Of a DNA stretch of 64,000 nt, positions 1-10,149 are shown piece after piece. Positions within the stretch are counted from its first letter, which is position 1. Each line of letters begins with the position of its first letter. A model generated the notes under the pieces. It worked only from the letters and a program-made list of their open reading frames with translations. It was not told the origin of the DNA and did no database searches. Made by a program: the position numbers and the translations under genes. Origin of the DNA: Mrakia gelida (taxonomy: Eukaryota; Basidiomycota; Tremellomycetes; Cystofilobasidiales; Mrakiaceae); NCBI GenBank assembly GCA_024345305.1, contig BRON01000007.1, forward strand, positions 1 through 64,000, in the 5' to 3' direction.

Positions 1-78
1 ACCCTAACCCTAACCCTAACCCTAACCCTAACCCTAACCCTAACCCTAACCCTAACCCCTAACCCCTAACCCTAACCC
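1..78. repeat. Telomere, CCCTAA repeats (left chromosome end)
   Basis: About 13 direct CCCTAA units starting at base 1, with two CCCCTAA variant units near 55-67. The C-rich strand reads 5' to 3' into the window, as expected for a left chromosome end with TTAGGG telomeres. The tract is short, so the assembly has probably lost part of the array. Confidence 0.97.
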
Positions 79-504
79 TTTTTCCAACTCCTTTTCCCTC
101 CCACACCTCCCCTTTTCTACTACAACACCCTCCCACACTTTCTCACACTTACTACTACACTTCACCTTCACTTTCGCTTCCTTTTCACCTTCTCTACTTC
201 CTCAACCTCCTCACTACTTCCCCTACTCTCTTCTCCTTCTCACTCTAACTCTCCAACTTTTTCACTTTCCCTTCTTTTTTTCTCACCCAAACACCTCCAA
301 ACCAACTCACCTACTACCCAACACTGTTTCTCTACTTTTTCTTCACTTTCACTACTCTACTACTCTCCCACTCCTTCCGTCGTACCCAACACTCTTCCAA
401 CACGTCCTTTCCTTCCCTTCTCCAGCCCAACACCCCAGCGCTGTCCCTTGTCTCCACGACTCATAGACGGTTTCAGCTAGTTTTTTTCACTTTCCAAGAC
501 TGTA
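79..504. other. G-depleted, pyrimidine-rich telomere-adjacent spacer
   Basis: No gene is visible. From base 1 to base 378 the + strand contains only two G residues (176 and 326). The 300 bases past the telomere are a C/T/A mixture, not degenerate CCCTAA units. G returns abruptly at 379, and normal composition resumes by about 430 before the 330-bp array begins. Confidence 0.85.
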
Positions 505-1850
505 TTCATTGCTGGAAAGGAGATCAGTGGCAACTTGAGCAGGTCAGGGTGCTTCATCAAAAGGAAGGACGTGACTGGAACAAAGAGTCATGAGACAATC
601 CCTTTCATCTCGTATAGATCACCTCGAGTGATTCATAGTTGAAACCGAATTTCAATTCCCTTTCGATCGCATATGCCCGCGACTATAGTGGTGGTTTCGT
701 TCGTGTTCTTCTAGCCGGTGAAAAGCATGTCCACCCTTTCGCATCTCGTCGCGAGCACCCCCAGTTCGGGCCCCAAGCAGCTGGAGTGGCATCAAACATA
801 TTGAGAGAACCCTCAAAGGCACCTGAGATGATCTGCGTTGGTTTCGACCAGCTGAGAGAAAATTTGAGTGAGTCGAACTGGCACAAGAGGGGAGAGGACG
901 CGACATGAACAAGGGATCACGAAACGACTTCTTCCATCTCGTATAGATCACCTCGAGTGATTCATAGTTGAAACCGAATTTGAATTCCCTTTCGATCGCG
1001 TATGCCCGGGAGTATATAGGTGGTCACGTTCATGTTCTAGTAGCCGTTGAAGAGCGCGTCCACCATCTCGCACCCACTTACGAACACTTTTAACTTCGGA
1101 CCCAGAGCAGCTGGAGCGGCACCGAATAAATTGGGAGAACCGTCAAAACTACTAGAGATGATCCGAATCGGTTTCGATCAGCTCAGAGAAGATTTGAGCA
1201 AGTCGAACTTGGCTGGAAGAAGGGAGGACGTGACTGGAAGGAGAAGTCCCGAATTGATCGCTTCCATCTCGTATAGATCACCTCGAGTGATATATAGTTG
1301 AAACCGACGTTCAATTCCCTTCCGATCGCATATGCCCGCGAGTATACAGGTGGTCACGTTCATGTTCTAGTAGCCGTTGAAGAGCGCGTCCACCATCTCG
1401 CACCCACTTACGAACACTTTTAACTTCGGACCCAGAGCAGCTGGAGCGGCACCGAATAAATTGGGAGAACCGTCAAGACTACTAGAGATGATCCGAATTG
1501 GTTTCGATCAGCTCAGAGAAGATTTGAGCAAGTCGAACTTGGCTGGAAGAAGGGAGGACGCGACTGGAGGAGAAGTCCTAGATCGATCGCTTCCATCTGA
1601 TGTAGATCACCTCGGGTCATAGATGGATCAAACAGGCTTTTGATTCCCTTTTGATCGCGTATGCCCGCGAGTATATAGGTGCGCCCGTTCATGTTCTAGT
1701 AGCCGTCAAAGAGCGCGTCCACCATCTCACACCCACTCGCAAGCACTCCCAACTCCTCAAAGAAAGCAGCTAGAGCGACACTGAACATACCCAGAGAGTC
1801 AGCGAAGCAATACGAGATCATAGGTAGGTCATCTAGCAGTGCCACGGAAG
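505..1850. repeat. 330-bp subtelomeric tandem array, about 4 units
   Basis: The same motifs recur at exactly 330-bp steps. GTTTCGAYCAGCT lies at 841, 1171 and 1501, and TCGATCGCRTATGCCCG lies near 663, 992, 1322 and (as a variant) 1651. The central units, about 1020-1250 and 1350-1580, are nearly identical, while the outer ones are more diverged. That gradient is typical of arrays kept uniform by unequal exchange in the middle. Short open frames in the units repeat with the unit and are not taken as genes. Confidence 0.93.
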
Positions 1851-2504
1851 AACTGACGAACGTCGAAGGGAGGCGAGGTCGAGATGGAGGGAAGGGGAGG
1901 AGAGGTGAGCTCAACGCAAGCCGACTCGACGACCGAGAGAGGCCTTCCAACACTCCTACAGTATCCCTCTACTTCTCCACCTATGGGCCCACTATATACA
2001 AGCCGGATGTATTCGCCAGAAGGGAGAAAAGGGAGCAAGAATTCGTCTCGACAGCTTCGACAAAGGAAAGGAAGGAGAAAGGTCGAGCTGCCAGCGCATC
2101 AAATCGCGAGGTCGAGGGAGGAAGAGGAGAGCCAAGGCGTGCCATGGGAGCGGTTTGCGATGGAGGAGGAAGTATACTAGAGTGGTAGGAAAGAGAGAAC
2201 GAGAAGATAGAGTGAGTAGGAGAGTCTCAGCAGCATGCGATGCATGGGAGGAAGGAGAGTCAAGCTCAACAAGACTCCATGAGCGAGGAGCCTCAACCGT
2301 ATACATCCCTCAAAATCTGAGACCACCAGCCTAGGCTCCATAGCCGCCCTACTATAGCCTCCAAGTCTCATCGCGATCCGAGCAAGAGGAGGGGAGAACG
2401 AAACGAGAGAAGATGGAGGGAAGGGAGGGAAGGAGGTGGAGGTGGAGCTCACCTCGATCGAGCTCATTTTCTCCTGCATCCAGCCTTGACGAGAGATAAA
2501 AACC
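1851..2504. other. Purine-rich gene-free stretch
   Basis: The + strand is strongly G/A-rich (GGAGG, GAGAA runs). I see no gene, only weak open frames on both strands caused by the composition. It separates the 330-bp array from the first hairpin-ended module. Confidence 0.6.
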
Positions 2505-2999
2505 AGCTGGGGTTGGTCCCATACTACCAAAGAGTCATAATGGAGAAGGAGGGACCGGGGGGAGGCCCATGTCTAGAGCGAGAGGAGAGAGAAGGTGGGT
2601 GTTGAGCTTGAGCAAGCAAGAAGCTCCTCCCTTGGACACGTTCATAGATGCTGAGAGGGGACTCTAGCAGTAAAGCCAAATCTGAGTAGATAATAGTCAG
2701 GAGAGTAGGTATAGAGAACACGCTCCCCATTCGAGCGCGCAAATTTTCCTGCTAGGAAGCTCACACTCGCATAGGAGAGAGGAGAAGGAGCTCAGAGGTG
2801 AGCTTGAGCTCATACCTTTCAACCTCGAGACGTCGGCAAATCTTCACTCTAGAGCTAAGCCCTTTATACCGGACATACTAGAGCTACTAATCAACGGCCC
2901 TAGCTCTTCGCATAGCAGGAACTCGGCCTTGAATATACAGTGCAGCTAAAAGAGAGAGGATGGAGCTCCTCCGAAAAGAACTCGCGGAAGTCAGCTCGA

Positions 3000-3120
3000 G
3001 CTCGCCCTCTCCTTCGTTTTGAGGTACCTCTCGGGAGAATCGCTATCGGCGATGCAGATCTTCTCGTACGGAGCCGTGCTTCTGATACATTGGGCTTCAT
3101 AGGTAGATCTCGCTGGACGT
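3000..3120 (-). other. Conserved short coding segment of the module, copy 1
   Basis: Read on the minus strand, this encodes a peptide containing YEKICIADSDSPERYLKT. The same segment occurs in copy 2 (YDKICIVDSDSPERYLKT) and divergently in copy 3 (YKKVCIVESESSERYLKT). Differences are conservative (D/E, I/V, K/D), which suggests selection on protein. The parent gene is not recognised. The frame continues upstream through the palindromes, so the true start is unknown. Confidence 0.45.
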
Positions 3121-3174
3121 TTTTCCCGTTTGCGATTCGGTTGGGAGGGGAGGGAGGAACGAAGCCGCGCAGGT

Positions 3175-3268
3175 TGCGTACCCTCCGGAAAGGCGCCAGG
3201 AACGGTCGGAGGGTACGCATGCGTACCCTCGAGGGTACGCAGAGGCCCGTTCCTGCTAGCAGGAACGG
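3175..3268. repeat. Palindrome array, copy 1 (arms A-B'-A'-A-A'-B-B')
   Basis: Arm A is TGCGTACCCTC, at 3175-3185 and 3220-3230. Its exact complement GAGGGTACGCA lies at 3209-3219 and 3231-3241. Together they form two overlapping perfect 22-bp palindromes (3209-3230 and 3220-3241). Arm B, CCGTTCCTGCT, pairs perfectly with AGCAGGAACGG across 3247-3268. A further B' arm, AGGAACGG, lies at 3199-3206. The module end GCATACGGTTAG follows three bases later. Confidence 0.95.
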
Positions 3269-3279
3269 ACGGCATACGG

Positions 3280-6200
3280 TTAGAGTTGATACAGGCTCAC
3301 GACCCTCATCGCATTCGTCGCGTCTCCAAAAGCAGCCAAGTCCCGAATCCCACCACTGGAGTCGGTGTTTCCGTAAGCGGCCTCGTCCGTCTTGAGCGAG
3401 TGGCCTCGTTGGCTCGACTGAGTCTCCAGAGCGACGAGGAGTCCGTTGGCGTCTGATCCGAGGAGAGGGAGGATGATCCGACTGATGAAGACTTCGGCGT
3501 GTCGAACCGTTTGGAGCCCGACTCCCGACGAGGAGCCTGACAAGACGAAGGCGAGCTTGAGGTGGGATCGGAGGTCGGCGGCGACGATCTGCTTCCCGAC
3601 ACCGTCTGTCCAAAGGAACGTCCTGAAGGTGGTCTGAACGGCGAGGTTGTTGTCCAGAGGGCTGAGAGAGTGGAGGAGGGAGAGAAGGTAGAGAGCGAAG
3701 GGTTGTACGACTCCGAAGAGCTGGATGACGAGAGGCACGAGGGTCGGAGACACGAAGCGATGGATGGTCTTCGTTCCTGTCTTGTTGACCTCCGTACGAA
3801 TGGCGAGTCGGTTGGAGGTGATGAAGAGAGAGGAACCGTGGTCGACTGTTCGGGTGAGCTGCTGAGTAACGAGTTCCGAAGCTCGACCTCCAGGGGAGGA
3901 GAGGTGGATGGCGACGAGGACGTTGAGCTTCGCGGCGGCGAGGGAGTGAAGGAAGGCTCGGGCGTGAGGAAGGTTGAGCTGGGGTTTGAGAGGATCCGAG
4001 GGGTTTGAGATCCAGAGCTTGGAGTTGGAGAGAGAGAGGGAGAGGAGGAGAGCCTGTTGGTTCCGAGGTATCCCGAGCTTGATGCAGTTCGATGGATCCG
4101 TGAAGATCGATCCCCCAACCTCTCCCGCAACTCCTCCGACCGTCACTCCTTTCATCGTTCGGCCAACTGCTGAGAGGTCCGCCGAGAAGGTGAGGGTCTT
4201 GATCGAGGAAGTAGCTGATGCGATGGCTCCCTTGGCTGCGTCGGCAATAGCGGTGAGGGAGATGAAGCGGTTGTAGGAGAGGAGAGGGAGGAGGTGGCCT
4301 TCGACTGGGTCGTGGAGGGGTTGGATGGAGACGACGGGTCCAGCAGCGGTGATGGCATGGGAGATGGGATAGCGAGTAGCTCGAAGGACGACGAAGGGTG
4401 TGACTTGAGCTCCGTTGGGGTGAGCTGTGACGAGTTCGAAGAGCGGCGAGTCGAGACTGAGAAAGAAGAAAGAGAGAGGTGAGCGACGCGTTTCGAACCC
4501 CAAAGCGATCAAGACAACCGACTTACCCTCTCGACACTGGCACTGCTCCAGCCTCAGCTTCATCCAACTCCCTAACCTCTCCCCATCCAATCTCGTCCAG
4601 CACTAGGCGGTAGACGACGAGTCGAACGAAGAACTCGCAGGACGCGAGCTGAGGTCCGAACGATCCGATCTCCCGAAAGCCTCCTCCAGCAGCAAGGGAA
4701 AGGCAGATTAGGAACTGATCTAGGACCATCTGGCCCCGAGGAGGAGTGGATGAGTATCGAGGGGAGTAGATCGCAAGGAGGAACTGGAGAAGGGCGTCCT
4801 GAACCTCCTTCGACTCCTCGACTCCTCCTCTTCCTTCTCCTCCGAAGACCCCGTTCGGCTGGGTGAGGACGTCCCTCTGGAGGATCTGACGGAGGGTGTT
4901 GGCTGCGAGTACCATCCGCTCGGTGGTGTGCAAGGAGGGAAGGTCGATGGAGGTGGAGAAGGAGGAGGAGGAAGGAGGAGGGGAGATGATTGGAGGAGGT
5001 GCGAGCTCGCCCTGAGGGATGGGGATGGGGTTTCGGTAGACCGTTGGCGTGACCCTGAGGGCGAAGAGGATGAGCGAGCTTGCGTCCCTGCTGTATCGTT
5101 TGAGGGTCGAATCCGCAAGCCGCGGCTTGAAGATCCTCGTCGGTCCCTTCCCTCCTCGCTCTTCCTCGACCATGTCCTCCGAGATCTGCACCGACCCATC
5201 CCCCATCCCGATCTTCCTCGCCACAGCGAACTCGCTCGGGTTCGTCCCGTACTTCCGAACCCCTAAGGCGAGATCCTGAACGTGGACCCAGACGTTTCGC
5301 AGAGGGTCGCGGTCTTCGATTCGAGTCTTGTCCGAGGATCGGTAGTTGTGGGCGGGGGAGATGGCTGAGCGAAGGATGGCGAGAGGGTAGGGTCGGATGA
5401 AGGAGCCGTAGCCGAGAGGGTTCTGGTAGACTGGTTGATGGTAGAGGGAATTGTCGAGCTTGTCGCTGGGGATGGGAAGGGAGGAGAGTATCTCGTTCTG
5501 CTGCTTGAGAAGGAAGGCTGCTGATGCCGAGAGGGGATCCGATCGTGGGACCTTGGGAGGGGGAGGAGGAACAAAGTTGGTGGAGTCGTGGGAGGGAGGA
5601 GGAACGGCGAAGGCGGGGAGGTGAGCGTCGGGGAAGAGCCGTTGGAAGTAGGCGGGAGTGGGAGCGAGGTTCGTTCCTCCGTGCCTCTTGTGACGGTGGC
5701 TTCGGAGGGAGTCGCCATCCTTGTAGACAGCTCCACAGCTCCCACACCCTATTCCTGACCTCACAGCGAGTCCCTCGACCATAGGGACGGTCGAGCCTGA
5801 ACTCGTCGAGAGGAGGAGGCCGATCGCGTCTTGGTTGTTGGCGAGGGAAGCGTAGTCGGAGGTGTCGAGAGAGGAAGAGAGGTTGAGGAGGTGGGTGGCA
5901 TCTCGGGTGAGAGTCTTCCGCTGGGAGGAGGAGAGGGACGGAGTGTGGAGTGCAAGATGGTGTCCGATGCGAGAGGGACGAACACCTCCTCCGTGAGAGT
6001 CCTCGTGGGTTGAGATGACGAGGCCGATGCGAGTGTTAACAGCAAGAGAGGCGATATTGAGAGCAGGAGTGGCTGAGAGGAGGAAGAGGAGAAAGGTCAG
6101 GGTCAGGAAGGAAGGGGGAGAGCAAGGAGGAGGGAGGAGAAGAAGAACAAACTGGCGAGATGAGGTCCCTTCCAGAACGCGTCTCGAACGAAAGATCCTC

Positions 6201-7093
6201 CGATCGTGAGTCCCCTGAGGCTGTTGTTCCCAGCCCCGTCGTCTCTAGGAACCAATGCTGTTGAGCCTGATGGAGGGAAGAAGGGTTTGAGGATCAGCAC
6301 GAGTCCATATTCTCAAGCGAGAGAGCAAACGAGAGTGACGGAACAGAACGCGAGAAACTCACCATTGTCCGAAGAGACCTCGCCCTCGACTCCATCCATC
6401 CCACATGCAGCACCAACCCCTCCACCTTCCGAAGGGTTCCCATCCTCCCCACCACCACCCTCTCTCCCACCAACAACCACGCGGTCCTTCCCCTTCCTCG
6501 TCCCACTCAAGCTCAACCCACTCGCACTCCCTCCAACTCCCTCGCCACCACCTCGCTCGGTCTCTCCCTCTCCCTCCCCTATGTCCATCCCAGAACCAAA
6601 CCCTTCCCCATCCCCTAGGTGAGCAGGGTAAGCAGGCACCTCCTCCTCCAGCTGATCCTGTGTTGGCGGAGGGGTAGTGTCGGGTTGGGGAGAAGGAGAT
6701 GAAGAGTGAACGAGAGGAGAAGGGAAGAGCGGATGCAGAGGTTCAGTCACCGTGCAGGTCTTCCAGTGCTTATGAAACGCATCCGGGGTACGGGAGCAAT
6801 GAGGTTCCGAGTGAGGTCGAGGGCAGAAGAACGATCCGTTGCTTCCACGAGGAACTGAGAGGAGAGGGGATGGAAGAACGAGAGGGAGGGAGGAAGAAAT
6901 GGGTGTTGAGCTTGAACGAAGCGAACACGGTGATGATGCATGCAAGCGCACCTTTGAGACCTCCAGAAAGACGGACTTCAGCTTGGTGGATATCCTTCAC
7001 ATGCTGAGTGAGTTTAGCGAGGGTGGAGAAGGGCGAGAGGCCGTGGCAGATAGCTCTCGGGCACGGGAAGCTCATCTGCTCAAGCACGAACAA
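3280..7093 (-). CDS. C2H2 zinc-finger protein resembling OrsD/DUF3505 family
   Basis: Intron-containing minus-strand gene, start ATG at 7093. Exon 1 has a zinc finger (C-x4-C, LTQHVKDIH) and a donor near 6992. A low-complexity G/E-rich exon follows, then an exon from about 6070 carrying NTRIGLVISTHEDSHGGG and the finger GCGSC..LRSHRHKRH. A long domain then runs to a GTAAGT donor near 4534, with acceptor near 4481. The last exon includes TAHPNGAQVTPF, FRTFLWTDGVG and SQRGHSLKTDEAAYG. This order (degenerate finger, C2H2, long region, GHS-x3-T-x3-YG tail) matches what I know of OrsD-type fungal proteins, often subtelomeric. The tail also recalls tyrosine-recombinase box II. The stop TAA (3280-3282) lies inside the neighbouring module end (CTAACC on this strand), so the natural C-terminus may be lost. 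The function is not established. The family call is motif-based. Confidence 0.6.
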
Positions 7094-8084
7094 GAGCAGG
7101 CCAATCGAGAGTCAGAACAGAACCAAATGGTGGATGGGTGGTATGGGAGGATTGGTGTATGCAAGAGGGACATACAGTATTGAAGGAAAAGCCTGAGAGT
7201 GCAAGGGGAAGGAGGGAGAGCGAGTGGGGTGAAGGGAAGGACGATGGTCAGCTCGGGCTCGCAACTCCTCCTTCCTTCTTCGTTCCCCCTCCCTTCCCTC
7301 CCCTTCCCAAGGCAAATCACACCTCATCCGACCTTTCCCTACCCCCACCTCCATAGCAGAAAGCAAAAGACTCACTTGAATCCTACGAGAAGGTCTCTCG
7401 AGCGCTCGTTCAGCGAGGGTTCCAAAGGGGAAGGAGGTTTGGCTGAGGTCGCTTTCGAAGGAAGCTCGAGAGGGTGATGAGAGGGGATGGGGTCCGTTGG
7501 ATGGATAGGAGTAGAGGAGGAGTGATGAAGAAGTTCCTGGTAGGAAGAGAAGGGGAGGAAAGAGAGTCAGCATCGAGCTTGCTCGTGGAGGAGGGAAGGG
7601 AAGGAGGAGGGCAAGACCGAGTCATGAGCAAGCGAGCGAGCTCCTCCTTCCTTCCTTCCAACGCGAGACCTTCCCAGCATACATCCAGGTTCTCAGTGGG
7701 TTCTATTAACCCCAAATGATGCTCTCCCAACATAGAAGCTGGAGAGAAAGGACTTCCCTTCCTTTGCGAGAGGAGGAGGAGGGGTTGAGGAAGGGAAGCG
7801 ATAAGGGAGCGATAAGGCGAGGGAGCTCACCAACTGCCGTTCCGTTCGAGCACTGCTCCAGTGGGTGCTTGGGAAGGAGGCTGGTCCCTCGTAGGATCTG
7901 ACAAGTTGTTGGTAAGGGGAAGTGAGAAATGGAAAGGAAGGTGTCAAGGGAAGAGGTCAATGTCGATGTGGTTGGGGGAGAGAGCAGCTCCGCGACTTCT
8001 CGTCGAAGACACGCGATTGACTCGGAGCTCGTCCCCTTCGGTCTACGGCTTCGTAGACCGATTTATGAAACCACCCTCCCATCA
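7094..8084. other. Upstream region of the zinc-finger gene, no gene assigned
   Basis: Both strands have open frames of 60-150 codons, but none shows recognisable motifs or consistent splice sites. The stretch is GA-rich. It probably holds the promoter and 5' UTR of the zinc-finger gene, which reads leftward from 7093. Confidence 0.45.
8039..8060. repeat. Perfect 9-bp hairpin with GCTT loop
   Basis: CGGTCTACG at 8039-8047 pairs with CGTAGACCG at 8052-8060 around a four-base loop. It lies just outside the left limit of module copy 2. No partner is seen at the matching position of copy 1. Confidence 0.8.
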
Positions 8085-8872
8085 CCCAGGTTGATCCTAG
8101 AGCATCAAAGAGGCAGGAGGTCCAGGAAGAGTGCAGCTGCTGTTGTAGGAGGTAAGCGAGAGAGGAGGGAGAGAGGGGAGGAGGTCGATGTTGAGCTTGA
8201 ACGAACGAGACGGCCCTTCCATCGACAGGTTCGCTACCGCTGCGCAACGATTCTAGCAGTAAATCGAAATCTGAAAACAGATTAGTCAGGAGGCCGGGTA
8301 TAGAGAACACGTTCCCCCTTCGAGCGAGCAACTTTTCCTACCACGAGGCTCAGACTCGCATAGGAGAAAGGAGGAGGAGCTGGGAGGTGAGCTTGAGCTC
8401 ATACGTTTCAACCTCGAGACGTCGGCAAATCTTCACTCTAAAGCTAAGCCCTTGTTACGGGACATACTAGAGCTATGTACCAACGACTCCAGCTCTTTAC
8501 AATCCGCGGTTTCGGCCTTGAATATACAGGGCAGCTGAAAGAGAGAGGATTGAGCTCCTCCGAAAAGAACTCGCGGAAGTCAGCTCGAGCTCGCCCTCTT
8601 CATCGTTTTGAGGTACCTCTCGGGAGAGTCGCTGTCGACAATGCAGATTTTATCGTATGAGTCTGTACTTCTGATACATTGTGCTTCATAGGTAGATCTC
8701 GCTGGTCGTCTTTTCCGTTTGCGATTCGGTGACAAGGGGAGGGAGAACGAAGCGACGCAAAGTCCGTGGAGTCCGAGGAGGCTGCTGGAACGGTCCGGAC
8801 TCCACGGATCCGTGGAGTCGACTCCACGGAATCGACCGTTCCTGGAGGCAGGAACGGCGCGCATACGGTTAG
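8085..8872. repeat. Hairpin-ended subtelomeric module, copy 2
   Basis: Same order of conserved blocks as 2505-3283, about the same length (788 versus 779 bp), ending GCATACGGTTAG at 8861-8872. The right edge is fixed by the neighbour: from 8873 the sequence is Copia gag read on the minus strand, broken after the codons for DEFAL. The conserved ERYLKT peptide is present on the minus strand near 8605-8705. Confidence 0.88.
8763..8857. repeat. Palindrome array, copy 2 (same layout, different A arms)
   Basis: Arm A is TCCGTGGAGTC, at 8764-8773 (partial) and 8809-8819. Its exact complement GACTCCACGGA lies at 8798-8808 and 8820-8830. Arm B, CCGTTCCTG (8836-8844), pairs with CAGGAACGG (8849-8857) across a GAGG loop. 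A further B' arm, GGAACGGTC, lies near 8787-8795. The order A-B'-A'-A-A'-B-B' is identical to copy 1, yet arm A has a different sequence in all four positions. Arm B is conserved. Confidence 0.95.
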
Positions 8873-8977
8873 GAGCGCGAACTCGTTCATTTGGTCCCAT
8901 TCTTCGATGTCCTTGACGTTGTTCTGCTGCTTCACAACCTCTTGTCCGGTGGTGTCTATTTCCTTGACTTCCGGGGT
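8873..8977 (-). mobile_element. Copia gag fragment
   Basis: The minus strand encodes a gag segment with EVVKQQNNVKDIEEWDQMN, close to residues 67-90 of the intact Copia ORFs in this window. It is cut at one side by module copy 2 and at the other by a fragment of the 47-kb gene. No LTR accompanies it, so it is a relic. Confidence 0.9.
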
Positions 8978-9009
8978 TCCCTCTCCTACTCCGCCCTCGA
9001 AAACAATCT

Positions 9010-9273
9010 CAGCAAACAACACAAGCGGACGAATCCATGGGAGAGTCGAATCGCAGGAACGCCCCCCATCCAGCCCGTTTGACATGTCTCTCCTCTCAGA
9101 TCCTTCTGGACGAAGCCAAACCTGAGCCGAAGTGTGACGAGATGTTGAGGAGGATGATGGATCAATTATGGAGGAGTACTATCATTCAAGGTCGCAACAG
9201 GGTCGGAACCTGATCGCGTCGAGGAGCATGGTCAAACTTGTTTGAGACTTTGTGAGTGCTTCTCTCGTCTTTG
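9010..9273 (+). pseudogene. Fragment of the 47-kb gene, decayed
   Basis: Matches 47225-46950 in reverse orientation. Shared text includes the ACAACACAAGCGGACGA block, GAGAGTCGAATCGCAGGAAC, GATCGCGTCGAGGAGCATGG and the splice donor context GACTTTGTGAGTG. Indels and base changes break the frame (a TGA follows GGAACC, and the VTLVRDF equivalent is garbled). It is a truncated, non-functional copy joined directly to the gag fragment. Confidence 0.85.
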
Positions 9274-10149
9274 AGACCGGCTTCAGATCACTGACGGATT
9301 TCTCCTTCTTCCATTCTATTTGTATCAACCCACCTACTCGCACGCAAAATTCAAGAGGAAGCAGAACGTGCTGAAGAACAGGAAGGTAATCCACGTATCT
9401 GCACGCTCTCTTCTCTTCGCCCCTCGAGATCTGTATCTGACCGCGATCATTCGCACGCCCTCTCTCTCCTTCTCATATGCTCTGCCTTGAAGAAATCAGC
9501 CCATGGGATGGCTGTCAACGGAGCTTCAAACGACACGGACATTTCGAGGACCTAATGGAAATGGGATCGCTCGACGACCTAGCCGAACTGGAGGAGAAGA
9601 AGGTCGAGAACTCGACGAAGAATTGGTATCGAAGGGCTGAAGGTATAATCCCTATGTTTTTGTGAACTACGGTGGATCGGGGCTGAAGGACTTTGTTGAG
9701 ATGCCGAAGTCGAACTGGACTACCCGTGAGATGGATCAACGCGCTGATTTACGTGGAGGAAAACGCAGAACGACAAGAGATAAGAAGTACAAATAGGACA
9801 AGAAACACAGTGTTGGGGAGGAAGCGGAAGAGAACGAGGGAAGGAGGGACGGAAAGCGAGTTACAACGACGCGTTTCGTCAATGTCGAAGTCCTTCTTCC
9901 CCTCTCACTGAGTTACCCTCAGCCAATTTCTGCCCCCGCCTCACCTCAAGGACGCTCAAACTGAACGGTACGTTGAAACGAATTGGCTGAGTTTGAGTAG
10001 GATAAGAGAGCAGGTAGAAAGATTGAAGCAAGATCCCCGAGAGCTTGGGTGTGAGCTATCATGTGCTATGAGGACAATAGGAGAAGGGAGAGAGAGGGTA
10101 AGACTGCGAGGTGACAACGAAACACGAATGCGACGCGTCGTCCCTCTCC
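9274..10149. other. No gene assigned
   Basis: Short open frames only. A stretch near 9477-9665 reads as acidic/charged (AELEEKKVENSTKNWY) with a GTATAA-like donor after it and could be an exon scrap, but no family is recognisable. Confidence 0.35.

Larger units (their letters stand above)
2505..3283. repeat. Hairpin-ended subtelomeric module, copy 1
   Basis: This stretch aligns along its whole length with 8085-8872. Shared blocks include the TATAGAGAACACG, CATAGGAGA, AACCTCGAGACGTCGGCAA and GAGGTACCTCTCGGGAGA segments. It ends with a palindrome array and then GCATACGGTTAG at 3272-3283. The last six bases are a permuted telomere hexamer. The minus strand carries a conserved short reading frame ending ERYLKT, described separately. 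Copy 1 abuts the 3' end of the zinc-finger gene and supplies its stop codon. Confidence 0.85.

Noticed and set aside
3175..3283. Helitron 3' end (hairpin near a terminus)
   Set aside because: Helitrons end CTRR after one hairpin and insert between A and T. Here there are several nested palindromes, the end is GGTTAG, and no Rep/helicase gene is seen.
2900..3613. Long overlapping frames on the minus strand and around 3.3-5.8 kb in other frames
   Set aside because: They are shadows of the zinc-finger gene or of purine-rich repeat DNA, without motifs or splice logic.
8861..8885. Chromosome break healed by telomere addition in the gag fragment
   Set aside because: The telomere-like hexamer is in the wrong orientation: healing would put TTAGGG on the minus strand reading outward, but the minus strand reads CTAACC, and 8.8 kb of other sequence follows it.
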